From Chryseobacterium sp. VAUSW3 (GTDB lineage Bacteria; Bacteroidota; Bacteroidia; Flavobacteriales; Weeksellaceae), in NCBI RefSeq assembly GCF_002205795.1, contig NZ_NIUY01000002.1, positions 620,001 to 684,000 on the forward strand: a DNA stretch of 64,000 bases. Reading direction: 5' to 3'. Below the pieces are notes generated by a model. That model did not search any database. It had not been told where the DNA came from and saw only the letters and a program-made list of their open reading frames with translations. Below, piece by piece: positions 18,371 through 27,226 of the stretch (within the stretch, counting starts at the first letter, position 1; the number at the start of each line of letters is the position of its first letter). Both the position numbers and the translations under genes were made by a program.

Positions 18371-18405
18371 AAAGACTTTCAGAAATTTTTTGGAAGTCTT
18401 TTTTA
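18371..18405 (+). terminator. Terminator after the thioredoxin gene
   Basis: AAAGACTTTC pairs with GGAAGTCTTT (10 bp, one T-G pair), followed by TTTT and an AT-rich stretch. Confidence 0.75.
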
Positions 18406-18467
18406 TTTTACCGAAATTCGCTCGCCAACGAACATCTCAATCCTCAAAAGAGAAAAAAAATTAAGAT

Positions 18468-20558
18468 CTGACATTAGAAACTTCCATAGAATTCTTAAAA
18501 GGAATCGGTCCCGAACGAGCCAAATTCATTAAAAATGTCTTGGGAATTTCCACTGTGGAGGATTTACTCACTTTTTATCCGTTGCGCTACATTGATAAAA
18601 GTAAAATTTACAATATTGGCGATCTTGCTGAAGAACCCGAAGCCGACATTCAGCTGAAAGGAAAAATAACTGAGGTTCAGGAAATCGGTTACGGCAATGG
18701 AAAGAAGCGGATGTCAGCCAAATTCCGTGATCAAACCGGCACTTTAGAACTCGTTTGGTTCCGTTATTCAAAATGGATGAAAGAACAGATACCAATCAAC
18801 CGGGAACTATTTATTTTCGGGAAAGTAACGCTCTTTAATGGCGTTTTTTCAATGGCGCATCCGGAGATTGAGACGGATGAAAAGAAAGCACTTTCGGGAT
18901 CGCTCCTGCCGATTTATCCGGGAAGTGAAAAACTGGCAAAAAGAGGAATCAACAATAAATTTTTCCAAACGGTTCTTTCAGAAATCACGCTTAATTTACC
19001 ATCGTTAATGCTGGAAAATATGCCTGATTCTTTAATGAAATCATTAAAATTAATCGGCAGAATTCCCGCTTTTTATCATATTCATTTCCCTAAAGATTTT
19101 CATCATTTCGAACACGCAAACCGCAGACTGAAGTTCGAGGAAGCCTTCTTTTTTCAGCTGGGTTACGGATTAAAAAAACAATACCAGAAAACTTCTGTCA
19201 TCGGAAATCCATTCCCTAAAATCGGTGAAAACTTCAATAAATTTTACATTCACAACCTGCCTTTTGAACTAACAAACGCCCAGAAAAGAGTACTGAAGGA
19301 AATACGCACCGATATGAAAAAACCAATCCAGATGAACCGTCTTTTGCAGGGTGACGTAGGTTCGGGAAAAACAATGGTTGCGCTTCTTGCCATGCTGATA
19401 GCAATGGACAACGGTTTCCAGAGCTGCATGATGGCTCCTACCGAAATTCTTGCGCAGCAACACTTCAATTCCATTAGAGAACTGCTCGTAAATACAGACA
19501 TTAATGTGCGGCTGCTCACCGGTTCCACAAAAACTACAGAAAGAAAAATCATTCACGCGGAACTGCTTAGTGGTGAACTTTCAATTCTTGTAGGAACCCA
19601 CGCAGTACTTGAAGATATTGTTCAGTTCAAAAATCTTGGTCTTGCTATTATTGATGAACAGCACCGGTTTGGTGTTGCGCAGCGGGCAAAACTTTGGGCA
19701 AAAAATAAAATTCCACCGCATATTCTGGTGATGACTGCAACACCGATTCCCAGAACTTTGGCAATGAGTTTTTACAGTGATCTTGATGTTTCCGTAATCG
19801 ATGAAATGCCTGTGGGCAGAAAACCCATCATTACCGCTCACAGACGCGAAAAAGACAGGCTTTCGGTTTTCCGTTTTGCGAAAGATGAAATTGAAAAAGG
19901 AAGACAGATTTACTTCGTTTATCCTTTAATTGAAGAATCTGAAACACTCGATTATAAAAATCTGATGGAAAATTTCGACCATATTGTCGCGTTTTTCGAA
20001 GGAAAAAATGTCACGATGCTCCACGGCAGGATGAAACCCGCTGAAAAAGAAGCTGCAATGAGTTATTTCGCTTCAGGAAAAGCCGAAATTATGGTGGCGA
20101 CAACGGTAATTGAAGTCGGCGTAAATGTCCCGAATGCATCGGTAATGATTATTGAAAGCGCTGAAAGATTTGGTCTTTCGCAACTTCACCAGCTGCGTGG
20201 GAGAGTCGGACGTGGTGCTGAACAAAGCTTCTGTATTCTCATGACTTCGGATAAACTTTCTACAGAAAGCCGGACGCGGATTAAAACAATGACAGAAACC
20301 AACGATGGTTTTAAAATTTCTGAAGTCGATATGCAATTGCGCGGTCCAGGTGATATTTTGGGAACACAGCAAAGCGGCGTTGTAGATTTTAAAAAACTCG
20401 ATTTAACCACTGACGGAAAAATCATTAAAGCTTCTAAAGCCGCAGTAGACCATCTTCTGAAAAAAGACCCACATCTTCAGAATCCGGAAAATGCCGGTTT
20501 AAAGAACTACTACCTTAAACTTTATAAAGGAAAAAACAAGTGGAGCAGGATTTCTTAA
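18468..20558 (+). CDS. recG: ATP-dependent DNA helicase RecG, probable CUG start
   Basis: The 696-aa branched-DNA helicase remodels stalled forks and Holliday junctions. It has an N-terminal wedge with OB fold (about 50-150), Walker A LLQGDVGSGKTMVA, IIDEQHRFGVAQR (DExH), VMTATPIPRTLA and HQLRGRVGRGAEQSFC. The frame opens after a TAA at 18462. Family N-terminal residues TLETSIEFLKGIGPERAKF are encoded upstream of the first TTG (18540), and no ATG, GTG or TTG precedes them. CTG at 18468 gives the expected length. A start at TTG 18540 would drop 24 conserved residues. Confidence 0.88.
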   Translation: MTLETSIEFLKGIGPERAKFIKNVLGISTVEDLLTFYPLRYIDKSKIYNIGDLAEEPEADIQLKGKITEVQEIGYGNGKKRMSAKFRDQTGTLELVWFRYSKWMKEQIPINRELFIFGKVTLFNGVFSMAHPEIETDEKKALSGSLLPIYPGSEKLAKRGINNKFFQTVLSEITLNLPSLMLENMPDSLMKSLKLIGRIPAFYHIHFPKDFHHFEHANRRLKFEEAFFFQLGYGLKKQYQKTSVIGNPFPKIGENFNKFYIHNLPFELTNAQKRVLKEIRTDMKKPIQMNRLLQGDVGSGKTMVALLAMLIAMDNGFQSCMMAPTEILAQQHFNSIRELLVNTDINVRLLTGSTKTTERKIIHAELLSGELSILVGTHAVLEDIVQFKNLGLAIIDEQHRFGVAQRAKLWAKNKIPPHILVMTATPIPRTLAMSFYSDLDVSVIDEMPVGRKPIITAHRREKDRLSVFRFAKDEIEKGRQIYFVYPLIEESETLDYKNLMENFDHIVAFFEGKNVTMLHGRMKPAEKEAAMSYFASGKAEIMVATTVIEVGVNVPNASVMIIESAERFGLSQLHQLRGRVGRGAEQSFCILMTSDKLSTESRTRIKTMTETNDGFKISEVDMQLRGPGDILGTQQSGVVDFKKLDLTTDGKIIKASKAAVDHLLKKDPHLQNPENAGLKNYYLKLYKGKNKWSRIS

Positions 20559-20561
20559 CGT

Positions 20562-21263
20562 TTACTTGGAAATCATTGGTGGCGGCGGAGATTTATATTC
20601 CACAGTCTCTTTCACATCTTCTTTTGGAGTAACTGAAATTCCGTTTATCAGTTCCTGAACAGCACCGAAACTCTGTTCAAAAACCTTCTGCGAAGCGAAT
20701 CCTACCACGCCGGCATAACCGTCGCTGTTGATAGAATAATTTCCGGCATACTCGAAATCCATACCTTTTGTATTGGCTGCATAGCGGATGTAGAGGACTT
20801 TCATTCCGTTTACAGTACGGTATTCCGATTCTTTTAAGCGGAAATAATCTACATTCCTGTTAACATTTTCGATAATAAGATCCTTCAGGTTTTTCAAAGT
20901 GGCGATCTGTACTTTTTCAGTAATCATAAAACCAAAATATCCATCGTTACTGTTTCTTTCAGCAAAGAAATATTCTACATGCGGACTGATATTCTGTGTG
21001 GCAAGTTTCCATTTTTTAGGATCGAAATATACGCCTACATCCATTTTTTTACTTTTGATCAAGAAACTTGCGGTTTTGGGTTTTTCAAACACATCATTGT
21101 TGGTAACGATTGTTTCCAGAACTTTTGCGTCGCTTTCATTTACAAACTTCCAGGTTCCGTTATCAAAAAGTACGACTTCCTTACCCTCTTCAGTTAACGC
21201 TTTCTGCTGCGAAAAAATGGCGAAAGGCAGGAGTAAAACAGCGAATGTAAATATATTTTTCAT
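20562..21263 (-). CDS. Exported protein of unknown function
   Basis: The 233-aa protein has a signal peptide (MKNIFTFAVLLLPFAIFSQ). The next part, EEGKEVVLFDNGTWKFVNE, is a short beta segment common in secreted flavobacterial proteins. The bulk (60-205) looks alpha/beta with YFFAERNSNDGYFGFMITEKV and VNGMKVLYIRYAANTKG. The C-terminus is proline-rich (KSPPPPMISK). I recognise no named family. It ends three bases from the converging recG stop codon. It is probably periplasmic. Confidence 0.7.
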   Translation of the reverse strand: MKNIFTFAVLLLPFAIFSQQKALTEEGKEVVLFDNGTWKFVNESDAKVLETIVTNNDVFEKPKTASFLIKSKKMDVGVYFDPKKWKLATQNISPHVEYFFAERNSNDGYFGFMITEKVQIATLKNLKDLIIENVNRNVDYFRLKESEYRTVNGMKVLYIRYAANTKGMDFEYAGNYSINSDGYAGVVGFASQKVFEQSFGAVQELINGISVTPKEDVKETVEYKSPPPPMISK

Positions 21264-21357
21264 CGAACTAAATTACAAATTATTTTACCGACAGCATTAC
21301 TTTTTAAATTCCACATTACCAGCGAATATAACTTTCCGATTATCTAAAAAAATTAAA

Positions 21358-21365
21358 TACTTTTG
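21358..21365 (+). promoter_or_regulatory. -7 box of the DUF5686 gene
   Basis: TACTTTTG ends five bases before ATG 21371, so the mRNA would start at or just before the start codon. Confidence 0.6.
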
Positions 21366-21370
21366 TTTTC

Positions 21371-23812
21371 ATGAATAAACTTCTATCCTTCCTTTTACCG
21401 TTTCTTTTTCTGAACGTTGCTGCACAGTCGAAAATTACCGTTCTGAAAGCCGGTGAAGGCACGCCAATTACTAATGCAACAGTTTCCTGCAACAAGAAAA
21501 TTTTAGGAAAAACCAATGCACTAGGCGTCCTTCAGTTCCGCACAAAATGTAAGAAAGTGGATGTAAAAGCTCCTGGTTATTATGAAGATGAAGCTGTTGT
21601 GGATCAGGTGATGGAAATCGCGCTTTCAAAAACAGATCCGCAAACCCAGTCGATTGAAGCCGTGGTTATTAATGACAAAAGCGATCCTTTAGCCCTGGAA
21701 ATTCTTCAGAAAGTAAATGACAACTACCAGAACAATTCCCCTCAAAGCCTGGACTCCTACTCTTTTAAATCATACGAAAAAATTTCTTTAGATATTGATG
21801 AAGACAGCATCAAACATTACAATGCCTCTCTCGAAAAAAGACTTGATTCTTTAAAAAAACTTCCTGAAAAAATACAGACTGCAGAGAAGAAAAAGGACTC
21901 CACAGAAAGTGTAAATGTGATGAAACTGATGAGTTCGAGTAAACTTTTCCTGTGGGAAAGAGCATCCGAATTTCTGTTCTCTAAAAAATATGGTGAAAAA
22001 ATTAATATTCTCGACAACCGCGTTGCAGGGCTGAAAGAGCCGATTTATGAAATGATGACCCTGCGCTCTAACAGAAACCGAATCCCAAGAGAAATACGCG
22101 AAGAAAACCGCACACTTTACCGCTTCTTTTTAACAGATACCATCGAAATTGAAGGACGACAGAATTATGTTATCCGATTCCGGCAGGTTGATTACAAACA
22201 GCCGGTGAATAAACGAAAATTCAATGGTTACCTGTATGTTGACACCCAAACTTTTGGGCTAAAAAAAATTGAAAGCAACAGCAAGAATAAAAGTGAAGGA
22301 AGCATCACCAGCATCTGGAAACCGATTGATAACAAATGGTTTCTCAGCAAAGAAAATTTGAAGATAAAAATGGGTTCCACGGTTTTCGGCAATACAAAAA
22401 CCGATGAAAAAAAGGACAAAGATTCTGTAAACAAAAACCTTCATAAATTTGGGAATTATGTCTTTATGGTTGCCGATTATTTCGATTTTAAAACCCAAAT
22501 CAGTGAAAACAAAAAAGATTTCGCAGGCTACACCATGAGCGTGAAAAATTCCGACGGTAAAATTTTGGACACATTCCGTACAGATTCGTTAAGCGCCCGC
22601 GAAAAAATAACCTACGAAAAAATCGACAGTGTAGGAAAAAAATACAAACTCGACCAGAAATTAAACGCATTCACGGGATTAATCAAAGGAAAACTTAGGG
22701 TTGGTGAGGTTGATTTTGATGTCGCTCAGCTTTTAAAATACAATAAATTCGAAGGCATCCGGGTCGGAATCGCCGGAAAATTGAACGAAAGATTCAACAG
22801 ATATATTTCTCCGGATGCATATATTGCTTACGGTTTCAAAGACGAACGCTGGAAGTACGGTGCCGGAATCGATATCAAAACGACACTGAACAAAAACTCG
22901 TTTTTCCGCGCCGAATATTATAATGATGTAATGGCTGCAGGACGTTTCAGCGAAAATCTCTGGAATTTCAAAATGAAAATCATGAACTCCGGAATTGATC
23001 TTAAAAACGACAGGTTTTACCGTTACCAAGGTTTTAAAATCGCCTTTGAAAATGATTTAAGCAATGCTTTAACATTCAATATTTCGGCTAAAAAAGATAT
23101 TGAAGAAGCCACTTTCGATTATAATTTCAGGAATCTCGGACAGAAATTTGAAAATTTCGCTTCCAAAATCACCCTGAAATATGCGCCAAAATCTAAAAAC
23201 ATCATGACGCCTTCCGGAAAATTTACTTACGAGCAAAGCTTTCCGGAGTTTTACATCAATTACGAACAGGGAATGCAGACTCTGGGAGGCGATTTAAACT
23301 ACAGCCGGTGGGATGCACTTGCACAGCATAATTTTAAGACAAAAGCAGGCGTTACCGGAATCCGGGTTTACGGCGGATTACTCACTGGCGACGCACCCAT
23401 TTGGCATCATTTCGCGATGAATGGTTTGGGCAGCGGGAAAGACAGTTTTAACTTCAATCTCACGTCTTTCCTCGGTTTTGCAACCATGGAGAGCGGTAAA
23501 TATTATAACGACAAGTTTGCCGGATTCTACTTTACGCACAGGATTCCGTGGTATTTCAAAACTTTTGGAAAAAATACCTCGAGTTTCGATGTGGTGTACC
23601 GCGGAATTATTGGCGACATGAAAAATCCTGAGTATCACGGTTTCGAATTCCAGAAACTCGATCATCTTTATCAGGAAATCGGGCTCGAGAGCAATCATTT
23701 TCTCGGCACGCCTTTCAATCTTGGTTTTTTCTACAGGGTTGGTCACTACTCGACTTTACAGTTTAAAGAAAATTTTGCAGTTCAGCTGAAATTCAATTTC
23801 TTAGGATTTTAA
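21371..23812 (+). CDS. DUF5686 outer-membrane protein with carboxypeptidase-regulatory-like domain
   Basis: The 813-aa protein has a signal peptide (MNKLLSFLLPFLFLNVAAQ). A small Ig-like carboxypeptidase-D regulatory domain follows (about 20-95, KAGEGTPITNATVSCN ... APGYYEDEA). The long DUF5686 region starts near SDPLALEILQKVNDNYQNNSP. The last 350 residues alternate polar and aromatic residues as in an outer-membrane beta-barrel and end FAVQLKFNFLGF, a typical barrel-closing strand with terminal Phe. It is probably in the outer membrane. The function of the family is not established. Confidence 0.85.
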   Translation: MNKLLSFLLPFLFLNVAAQSKITVLKAGEGTPITNATVSCNKKILGKTNALGVLQFRTKCKKVDVKAPGYYEDEAVVDQVMEIALSKTDPQTQSIEAVVINDKSDPLALEILQKVNDNYQNNSPQSLDSYSFKSYEKISLDIDEDSIKHYNASLEKRLDSLKKLPEKIQTAEKKKDSTESVNVMKLMSSSKLFLWERASEFLFSKKYGEKINILDNRVAGLKEPIYEMMTLRSNRNRIPREIREENRTLYRFFLTDTIEIEGRQNYVIRFRQVDYKQPVNKRKFNGYLYVDTQTFGLKKIESNSKNKSEGSITSIWKPIDNKWFLSKENLKIKMGSTVFGNTKTDEKKDKDSVNKNLHKFGNYVFMVADYFDFKTQISENKKDFAGYTMSVKNSDGKILDTFRTDSLSAREKITYEKIDSVGKKYKLDQKLNAFTGLIKGKLRVGEVDFDVAQLLKYNKFEGIRVGIAGKLNERFNRYISPDAYIAYGFKDERWKYGAGIDIKTTLNKNSFFRAEYYNDVMAAGRFSENLWNFKMKIMNSGIDLKNDRFYRYQGFKIAFENDLSNALTFNISAKKDIEEATFDYNFRNLGQKFENFASKITLKYAPKSKNIMTPSGKFTYEQSFPEFYINYEQGMQTLGGDLNYSRWDALAQHNFKTKAGVTGIRVYGGLLTGDAPIWHHFAMNGLGSGKDSFNFNLTSFLGFATMESGKYYNDKFAGFYFTHRIPWYFKTFGKNTSSFDVVYRGIIGDMKNPEYHGFEFQKLDHLYQEIGLESNHFLGTPFNLGFFYRVGHYSTLQFKENFAVQLKFNFLGF

Positions 23813-23942
23813 TTTGGGCGTATCCCTCGCCAATACTTTTCCCACGACTCGGGTCGCTACGTCCGTTACAATCTTTTTTGGTTGCGGCGGCTTCGCCGCC
23901 GCAACCAAAAAAGGATTTCCTCTCCCATCGCTTACGCGGGAA
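23813..23942 (+). repeat. Dispersed intergenic repeat, copy 2
   Basis: Starts TTTGGGCGTATCCCTCGCC directly after the DUF5686 stop codon and ends CTTACGCGGG. It contains a perfect 19-bp stem (23873-23891 with 23895-23913) of CTTTTTTGG plus a GC-rich part, with a TTC loop. This is the best-folded of the three copies and could terminate transcription in either direction. Confidence 0.8.
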
Positions 23943-23956
23943 CCGTTGTAAAACAC

Positions 23957-23964
23957 TATTTTTG
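23957..23964 (+). promoter_or_regulatory. -7 box of the 78-aa gene
   Basis: TATTTTTG fits TAnnTTTG and lies 24 bases before ATG 23989, just after repeat copy 2. Confidence 0.55.
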
Positions 23965-23988
23965 CAGCAATAAAAATCAGGATTATTC

Positions 23989-24225
23989 ATGAAAATTATT
24001 CAGATCAAAGCATCGCAGTTTTTCGAACTGCTGAAAATGAAAGACACTTCAATGTGGGAAATCTTTGCACAGATGATCGATGGCAAAGAAAAAGAACTTA
24101 TCTTTTTAGATGACGAAGAAAAAATACTTTTCAATTATATTTTGCCTAAAAACCTCGAACAGCTCAACAAAGACCGCGAACAGTTTGCAAAAGAATACGC
24201 CGAAAAACTCTCCGGCCTTAATTAA
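23989..24225 (+). CDS. Small acidic/basic protein of unknown function
   Basis: The 78-aa soluble protein MKIIQIKASQFFELLKMKD... has an amphipathic first half and a charged C-terminal helix (NLEQLNKDREQFAKEYAEKL). It has its own -7 box and codon use like its neighbours. No family is recognised. Its last eight bases overlap the 3' end of the converging folP gene, so the two messages would be antisense to each other at the end. Confidence 0.65.
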   Translation: MKIIQIKASQFFELLKMKDTSMWEIFAQMIDGKEKELIFLDDEEKILFNYILPKNLEQLNKDREQFAKEYAEKLSGLN

Positions 24226-25075
24226 TTTTCAGGAATTCATCAACCGTTTTTTTCGCCTGGGCAACATCGTGTACACGGAGTATTTTGGCTCCTTTTTCGA
24301 GCATTTGAAAATGAAGTTTCTGCGTCTCTTCATTAATTTCGAGCGGCTGTTTCCCTAATGGTTTATAAATAAAAGATTTTCTGGAAATACCAACGAGCAA
24401 CGGATATTTTCCAAAACCGATGTGCTGAAGCTCATCAATCATCTGAAGCTGTTGCTCGACTGTTTTTCCGAATCCGAAGCCCGGATCCAGAATAATATCT
24501 TTCACCCCAAACTTCTTTAATCCCAATATTTTTCCTGAAAAATATTTATTGATGTTTAAGATGATGTCGTCTTCAATTATTTTTTCATGCATGGATTCGT
24601 ACGTGGGATTTACGTGCATCAGAATGTAAGGAAGTCCGGTTTTTCCAACAGTTTCGACCATTTTCTCATCAAACATTCCGCCGGAAATATCGTTGATAAT
24701 ATCTAAACCTTCATTAAAACCGAATTTTACGGTTTCTGCATAAAAAGTATCGAGGGAAATTAAGGTTTCAGGAAATTCTTTTTTTATCAGAGAAATCATG
24801 TTTCCAATCCGTGAAATCTCTTCCTGAGCCGACAAAAACTGTGCATTAGGTCTTGTAGACTGCGGACCGATGTCAATAATTTCTGCGCCTTCTTTCAGCA
24901 TTTTTTCAGCCTGTTTCAAAGCTTCTTTTTCTTCATTGAATTTTCCGCCATCAGAAAAAGAATCGGGCGTAAGGTTGAGGATTCCCATGACTTTCGGGAC
25001 CGACAAATCGATCAGTGTTCCACGGCAGTTTATAGAAAAATGAGAATTTTTATGGTTAGCAGATTGAGTTTTCAT
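24218..25075 (-). CDS. folP: Dihydropteroate synthase
   Basis: The 285-aa TIM-barrel enzyme condenses 6-hydroxymethyl-dihydropterin pyrophosphate with p-aminobenzoate in folate synthesis; it is the sulfonamide target. VMGILNLTPDSFSDGGKF is the first signature (near residue 30). DIGPQSTRPNA is the second-loop signature, with a lineage-like change from the usual GGESTRPG. ILDPGFGFGKT and LVGISRKSF bind pterin and phosphate. RVHDV near the C-terminus is also conserved. It is monocistronic as far as seen. Confidence 0.94.
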   Translation of the reverse strand: MKTQSANHKNSHFSINCRGTLIDLSVPKVMGILNLTPDSFSDGGKFNEEKEALKQAEKMLKEGAEIIDIGPQSTRPNAQFLSAQEEISRIGNMISLIKKEFPETLISLDTFYAETVKFGFNEGLDIINDISGGMFDEKMVETVGKTGLPYILMHVNPTYESMHEKIIEDDIILNINKYFSGKILGLKKFGVKDIILDPGFGFGKTVEQQLQMIDELQHIGFGKYPLLVGISRKSFIYKPLGKQPLEINEETQKLHFQMLEKGAKILRVHDVAQAKKTVDEFLKIN

Positions 25076-25144
25076 ACGCGCAAATTTAAGGAATATGTCG
25101 ATGAAACTTCAAACTTTCGGCTTCCCTCTTCCCTCCAAAATTCT

Positions 25145-25152
25145 TATCTTTG
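25145..25152 (+). promoter_or_regulatory. -7 box of the DUF1599 gene
   Basis: TATCTTTG ends 17 bases before ATG 25170 and lies inside the longer frame that opens at 25095. Confidence 0.65.
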
Positions 25153-25169
25153 AAAAGTTTAGAAATTTT

Positions 25170-25736
25170 ATGCAGAAAACATCAAAACAGTTCGACGAAG
25201 TCATCCGCGTTTGCCGCGATTTATTTAGTAAAAAACTCACCGATTACGGCGCTTCGTTCCGGGTGCTGAGAACTCCTTCACTCACCGACCAGATTTTCAT
25301 CAAAGTAAAAAGTTTAAGGAATTTTCAGACCACAGGAATCTCGAAAGTTGGTGAATCCGAGGAAGAAAATTTCATTGCCATCGTCAATTATTCCATCATT
25401 GGTTTAATTCAGCTTGAAAAGGGGTTTGCCGATGATTTTAAGCAGGATAAAGCTGAAATTCTGGCACTTTACGACAGATTTGCTAACGAAGCAAGAGAAT
25501 TGATGATGCGGAAAAACCATGATTACGGGGAAGCGTGGCGCGAAATGAGAATTTCTTCGATCACCGATTTAATTTATCAGAAAGTACTGAGAACCAAACA
25601 GATCGAGGATAACGCCGGCGAAACTCTGGTTTCCGAAGGAATTGATGCAAATTATTTCGACATGCTGAATTATGCAGTGTTTTGTCTGATTAAGTTTTCT
25701 GAACAGCAAGAGAAATTTAAACCACAAATCATTTAA
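25170..25736 (+). CDS. DUF1599 protein with internal duplication
   Basis: The 188-aa protein contains two copies of one helical unit. The first has FSKKLTDYGASFRVLRTPSL then TDQIFIKVKSLRNFQ (about 17-55). The second has MRKNHDYGEAWREMRISSI then TDLIYQKVLRTKQIE (about 110-150). The shared DYG..(F/W)R motif is the DUF1599 hallmark, related to nucleotide-pyrophosphohydrolase-like helical proteins. Function is unproven. It starts the forward run with the BT_3928, TerB and peptidase genes; its stop is one base from the next ATG. Confidence 0.8.
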   Translation: MQKTSKQFDEVIRVCRDLFSKKLTDYGASFRVLRTPSLTDQIFIKVKSLRNFQTTGISKVGESEEENFIAIVNYSIIGLIQLEKGFADDFKQDKAEILALYDRFANEARELMMRKNHDYGEAWREMRISSITDLIYQKVLRTKQIEDNAGETLVSEGIDANYFDMLNYAVFCLIKFSEQQEKFKPQII

Positions 25737-25737
25737 A

Positions 25738-26823
25738 ATGAAACATATTTTACGAATTGCTGTCGCATTGATTTTTATTGCTTCCGGTTTTGTGAAAGCG
25801 GTAGATGTGGTGGGTTTTTCCTTCAAACTTGAAGAATATTTTTCGCCGTCGGTTTTCAACATGCCTTTTTTTGAGAGCCAGGCCTTGCCTATTGCCATTT
25901 TTGTTGTGGCTTTGGAACTTATTTTAGGCTTCATGCTCTTACTAAGAATACGTTTGAAGTTTACGCTTTCCGCACTTATTGCGCTTTGCGTGTTCTTCGG
26001 ATTCTTGACTTTTTATTCGGCTTATTTCAATAAAGTGACGGATTGCGGGTGCTTTGGTGACGCTATTACCTTTACTCCGTGGGAAAGTTTTGTGAAGGAT
26101 TTAATCCTTCTGTTTGGGTTGCTGATGCTTTGGTTCATGTACAGAAATCAGTTTCAGCTGCTTCAGGCAAAAAGACAGACCAAGTATATTGCGCTTTCAG
26201 TTTTTGTACTTGCAATGGGGCTTATTACACTTCATGGCATTCTACATGAACCTTTAATCGATTTCCGCGATTATAAAATTGGCACTGATTTGAATACTGA
26301 AAAAGCCAATATTGAGAAAAATCCCTCAGAATATAAAACTTTTTACAGCCTTAAAAATGATACTACCGGTGAAAGTGTGGAACTGAACCAGGATCTTTAT
26401 GTTGCAGATAAAAAATATTGGGAAGAAGGCTCTCCATGGAAAATTGAACAAGCAAAAACGACTTCTAAAATTGTAAAACAGGGATACAAATCTGAGATTT
26501 CAAAATTCAAACCTGAATCTGTGGAGGGTATTGATTTAACTCCGGAAATTTTAAAGGCAAATAAAGCCATCCTTATTTTTTCTTACAAACCTATGGAGGC
26601 TGATAAAAATATTCTTACTAAAGCTGAAGCGAAAGCAAACGCCCAAAAAGACGCTCTAATCCTGGGAATATCTACCAATCCTACGACTTTTAAAACTATA
26701 CAAAATGCAGTGATGGACGGTACTGCGATAAAAACAATCGCGAGAAGCAATCCTTTTGTATTAATTTTACAAAACGGCAAAATCGTGGATAAAATTCCGG
26801 CCAACGATTATATCAAACATTAA
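25738..26823 (+). CDS. BT_3928-family DoxX-like membrane protein
   Basis: The 361-aa protein has four N-terminal helices of DoxX/MauE type (1-130), including the motif TDCGCFGDAI after helix 3. A fifth helix lies near 155-175 and an exported-looking domain of about 190 residues follows. The CGCFGD motif is shared with MauE, which is linked to thiol handling. A late NPFVLILQNGKIVDKIP stretch looks like a thioredoxin-fold end. It is probably an inner-membrane redox-associated protein, translationally coupled to the DUF1599 gene. Confidence 0.78.
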   Translation: MKHILRIAVALIFIASGFVKAVDVVGFSFKLEEYFSPSVFNMPFFESQALPIAIFVVALELILGFMLLLRIRLKFTLSALIALCVFFGFLTFYSAYFNKVTDCGCFGDAITFTPWESFVKDLILLFGLLMLWFMYRNQFQLLQAKRQTKYIALSVFVLAMGLITLHGILHEPLIDFRDYKIGTDLNTEKANIEKNPSEYKTFYSLKNDTTGESVELNQDLYVADKKYWEEGSPWKIEQAKTTSKIVKQGYKSEISKFKPESVEGIDLTPEILKANKAILIFSYKPMEADKNILTKAEAKANAQKDALILGISTNPTTFKTIQNAVMDGTAIKTIARSNPFVLILQNGKIVDKIPANDYIKH

Positions 26824-26845
26824 AAATTTAAATACAATATCAACA

Positions 26846-27196
26846 ATGCAAAAGTCTAATAAATCAATCGCAGGTTACCATCTTTTAATGATCTTATCAT
26901 CAGTTGATGGTGAATTTGCACCCGCTGAAGGTCTTAAAATTCAGGAATATTTAGCGGAAGAATTTCCCTTTAAAATGAACCTTGATAACGAACTGGATGC
27001 AATTGCGGTTTTGCAGCCTGAACAGTGGAAAGACCATTTCGAATTTCATGCTAGATGCTTTTTTGATGATTCTACAGAGAAAGAAAGAAAAGATTTTCTG
27101 CATTTCTCGAAGTCTTTAATAAAAGCTGACGACGAAGTTACCGAGCGCGAGCACCATTTTTACAGGTTGCTGAAAAACATGTGGTTTCCGTCATAA
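26846..27196 (+). CDS. TerB-like small protein
   Basis: The 116-aa helical protein starts MQKSNKSIAGYHLLMILSSVDGEFAPAEG, the TerB-like pattern in which an acidic DGEF-type turn lies between helices. A second such turn is KADDEVTEREHHF. TerB domains bind divalent metal and are linked to tellurite resistance and membrane stress, but single-domain members are poorly characterised. It sits between the BT_3928 gene and the prolyl oligopeptidase on the same strand. Confidence 0.7.
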   Translation: MQKSNKSIAGYHLLMILSSVDGEFAPAEGLKIQEYLAEEFPFKMNLDNELDAIAVLQPEQWKDHFEFHARCFFDDSTEKERKDFLHFSKSLIKADDEVTEREHHFYRLLKNMWFPS

Positions 27197-27226
27197 ATTA
27201 AGGATCATAAAACTCAGAAAATAGCC

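Noticed and set aside
20899-21378. 159-codon frame antisense to the exported 233-aa gene
   Set aside because: Antisense shadow; the minus-strand gene has a signal peptide and sensible composition.
6923-27196. Tellurite-resistance operon from the TerC and TerB-like genes
   Set aside because: The two genes are 19 kb apart, in separate units and without TerD/TerZ-type partners.
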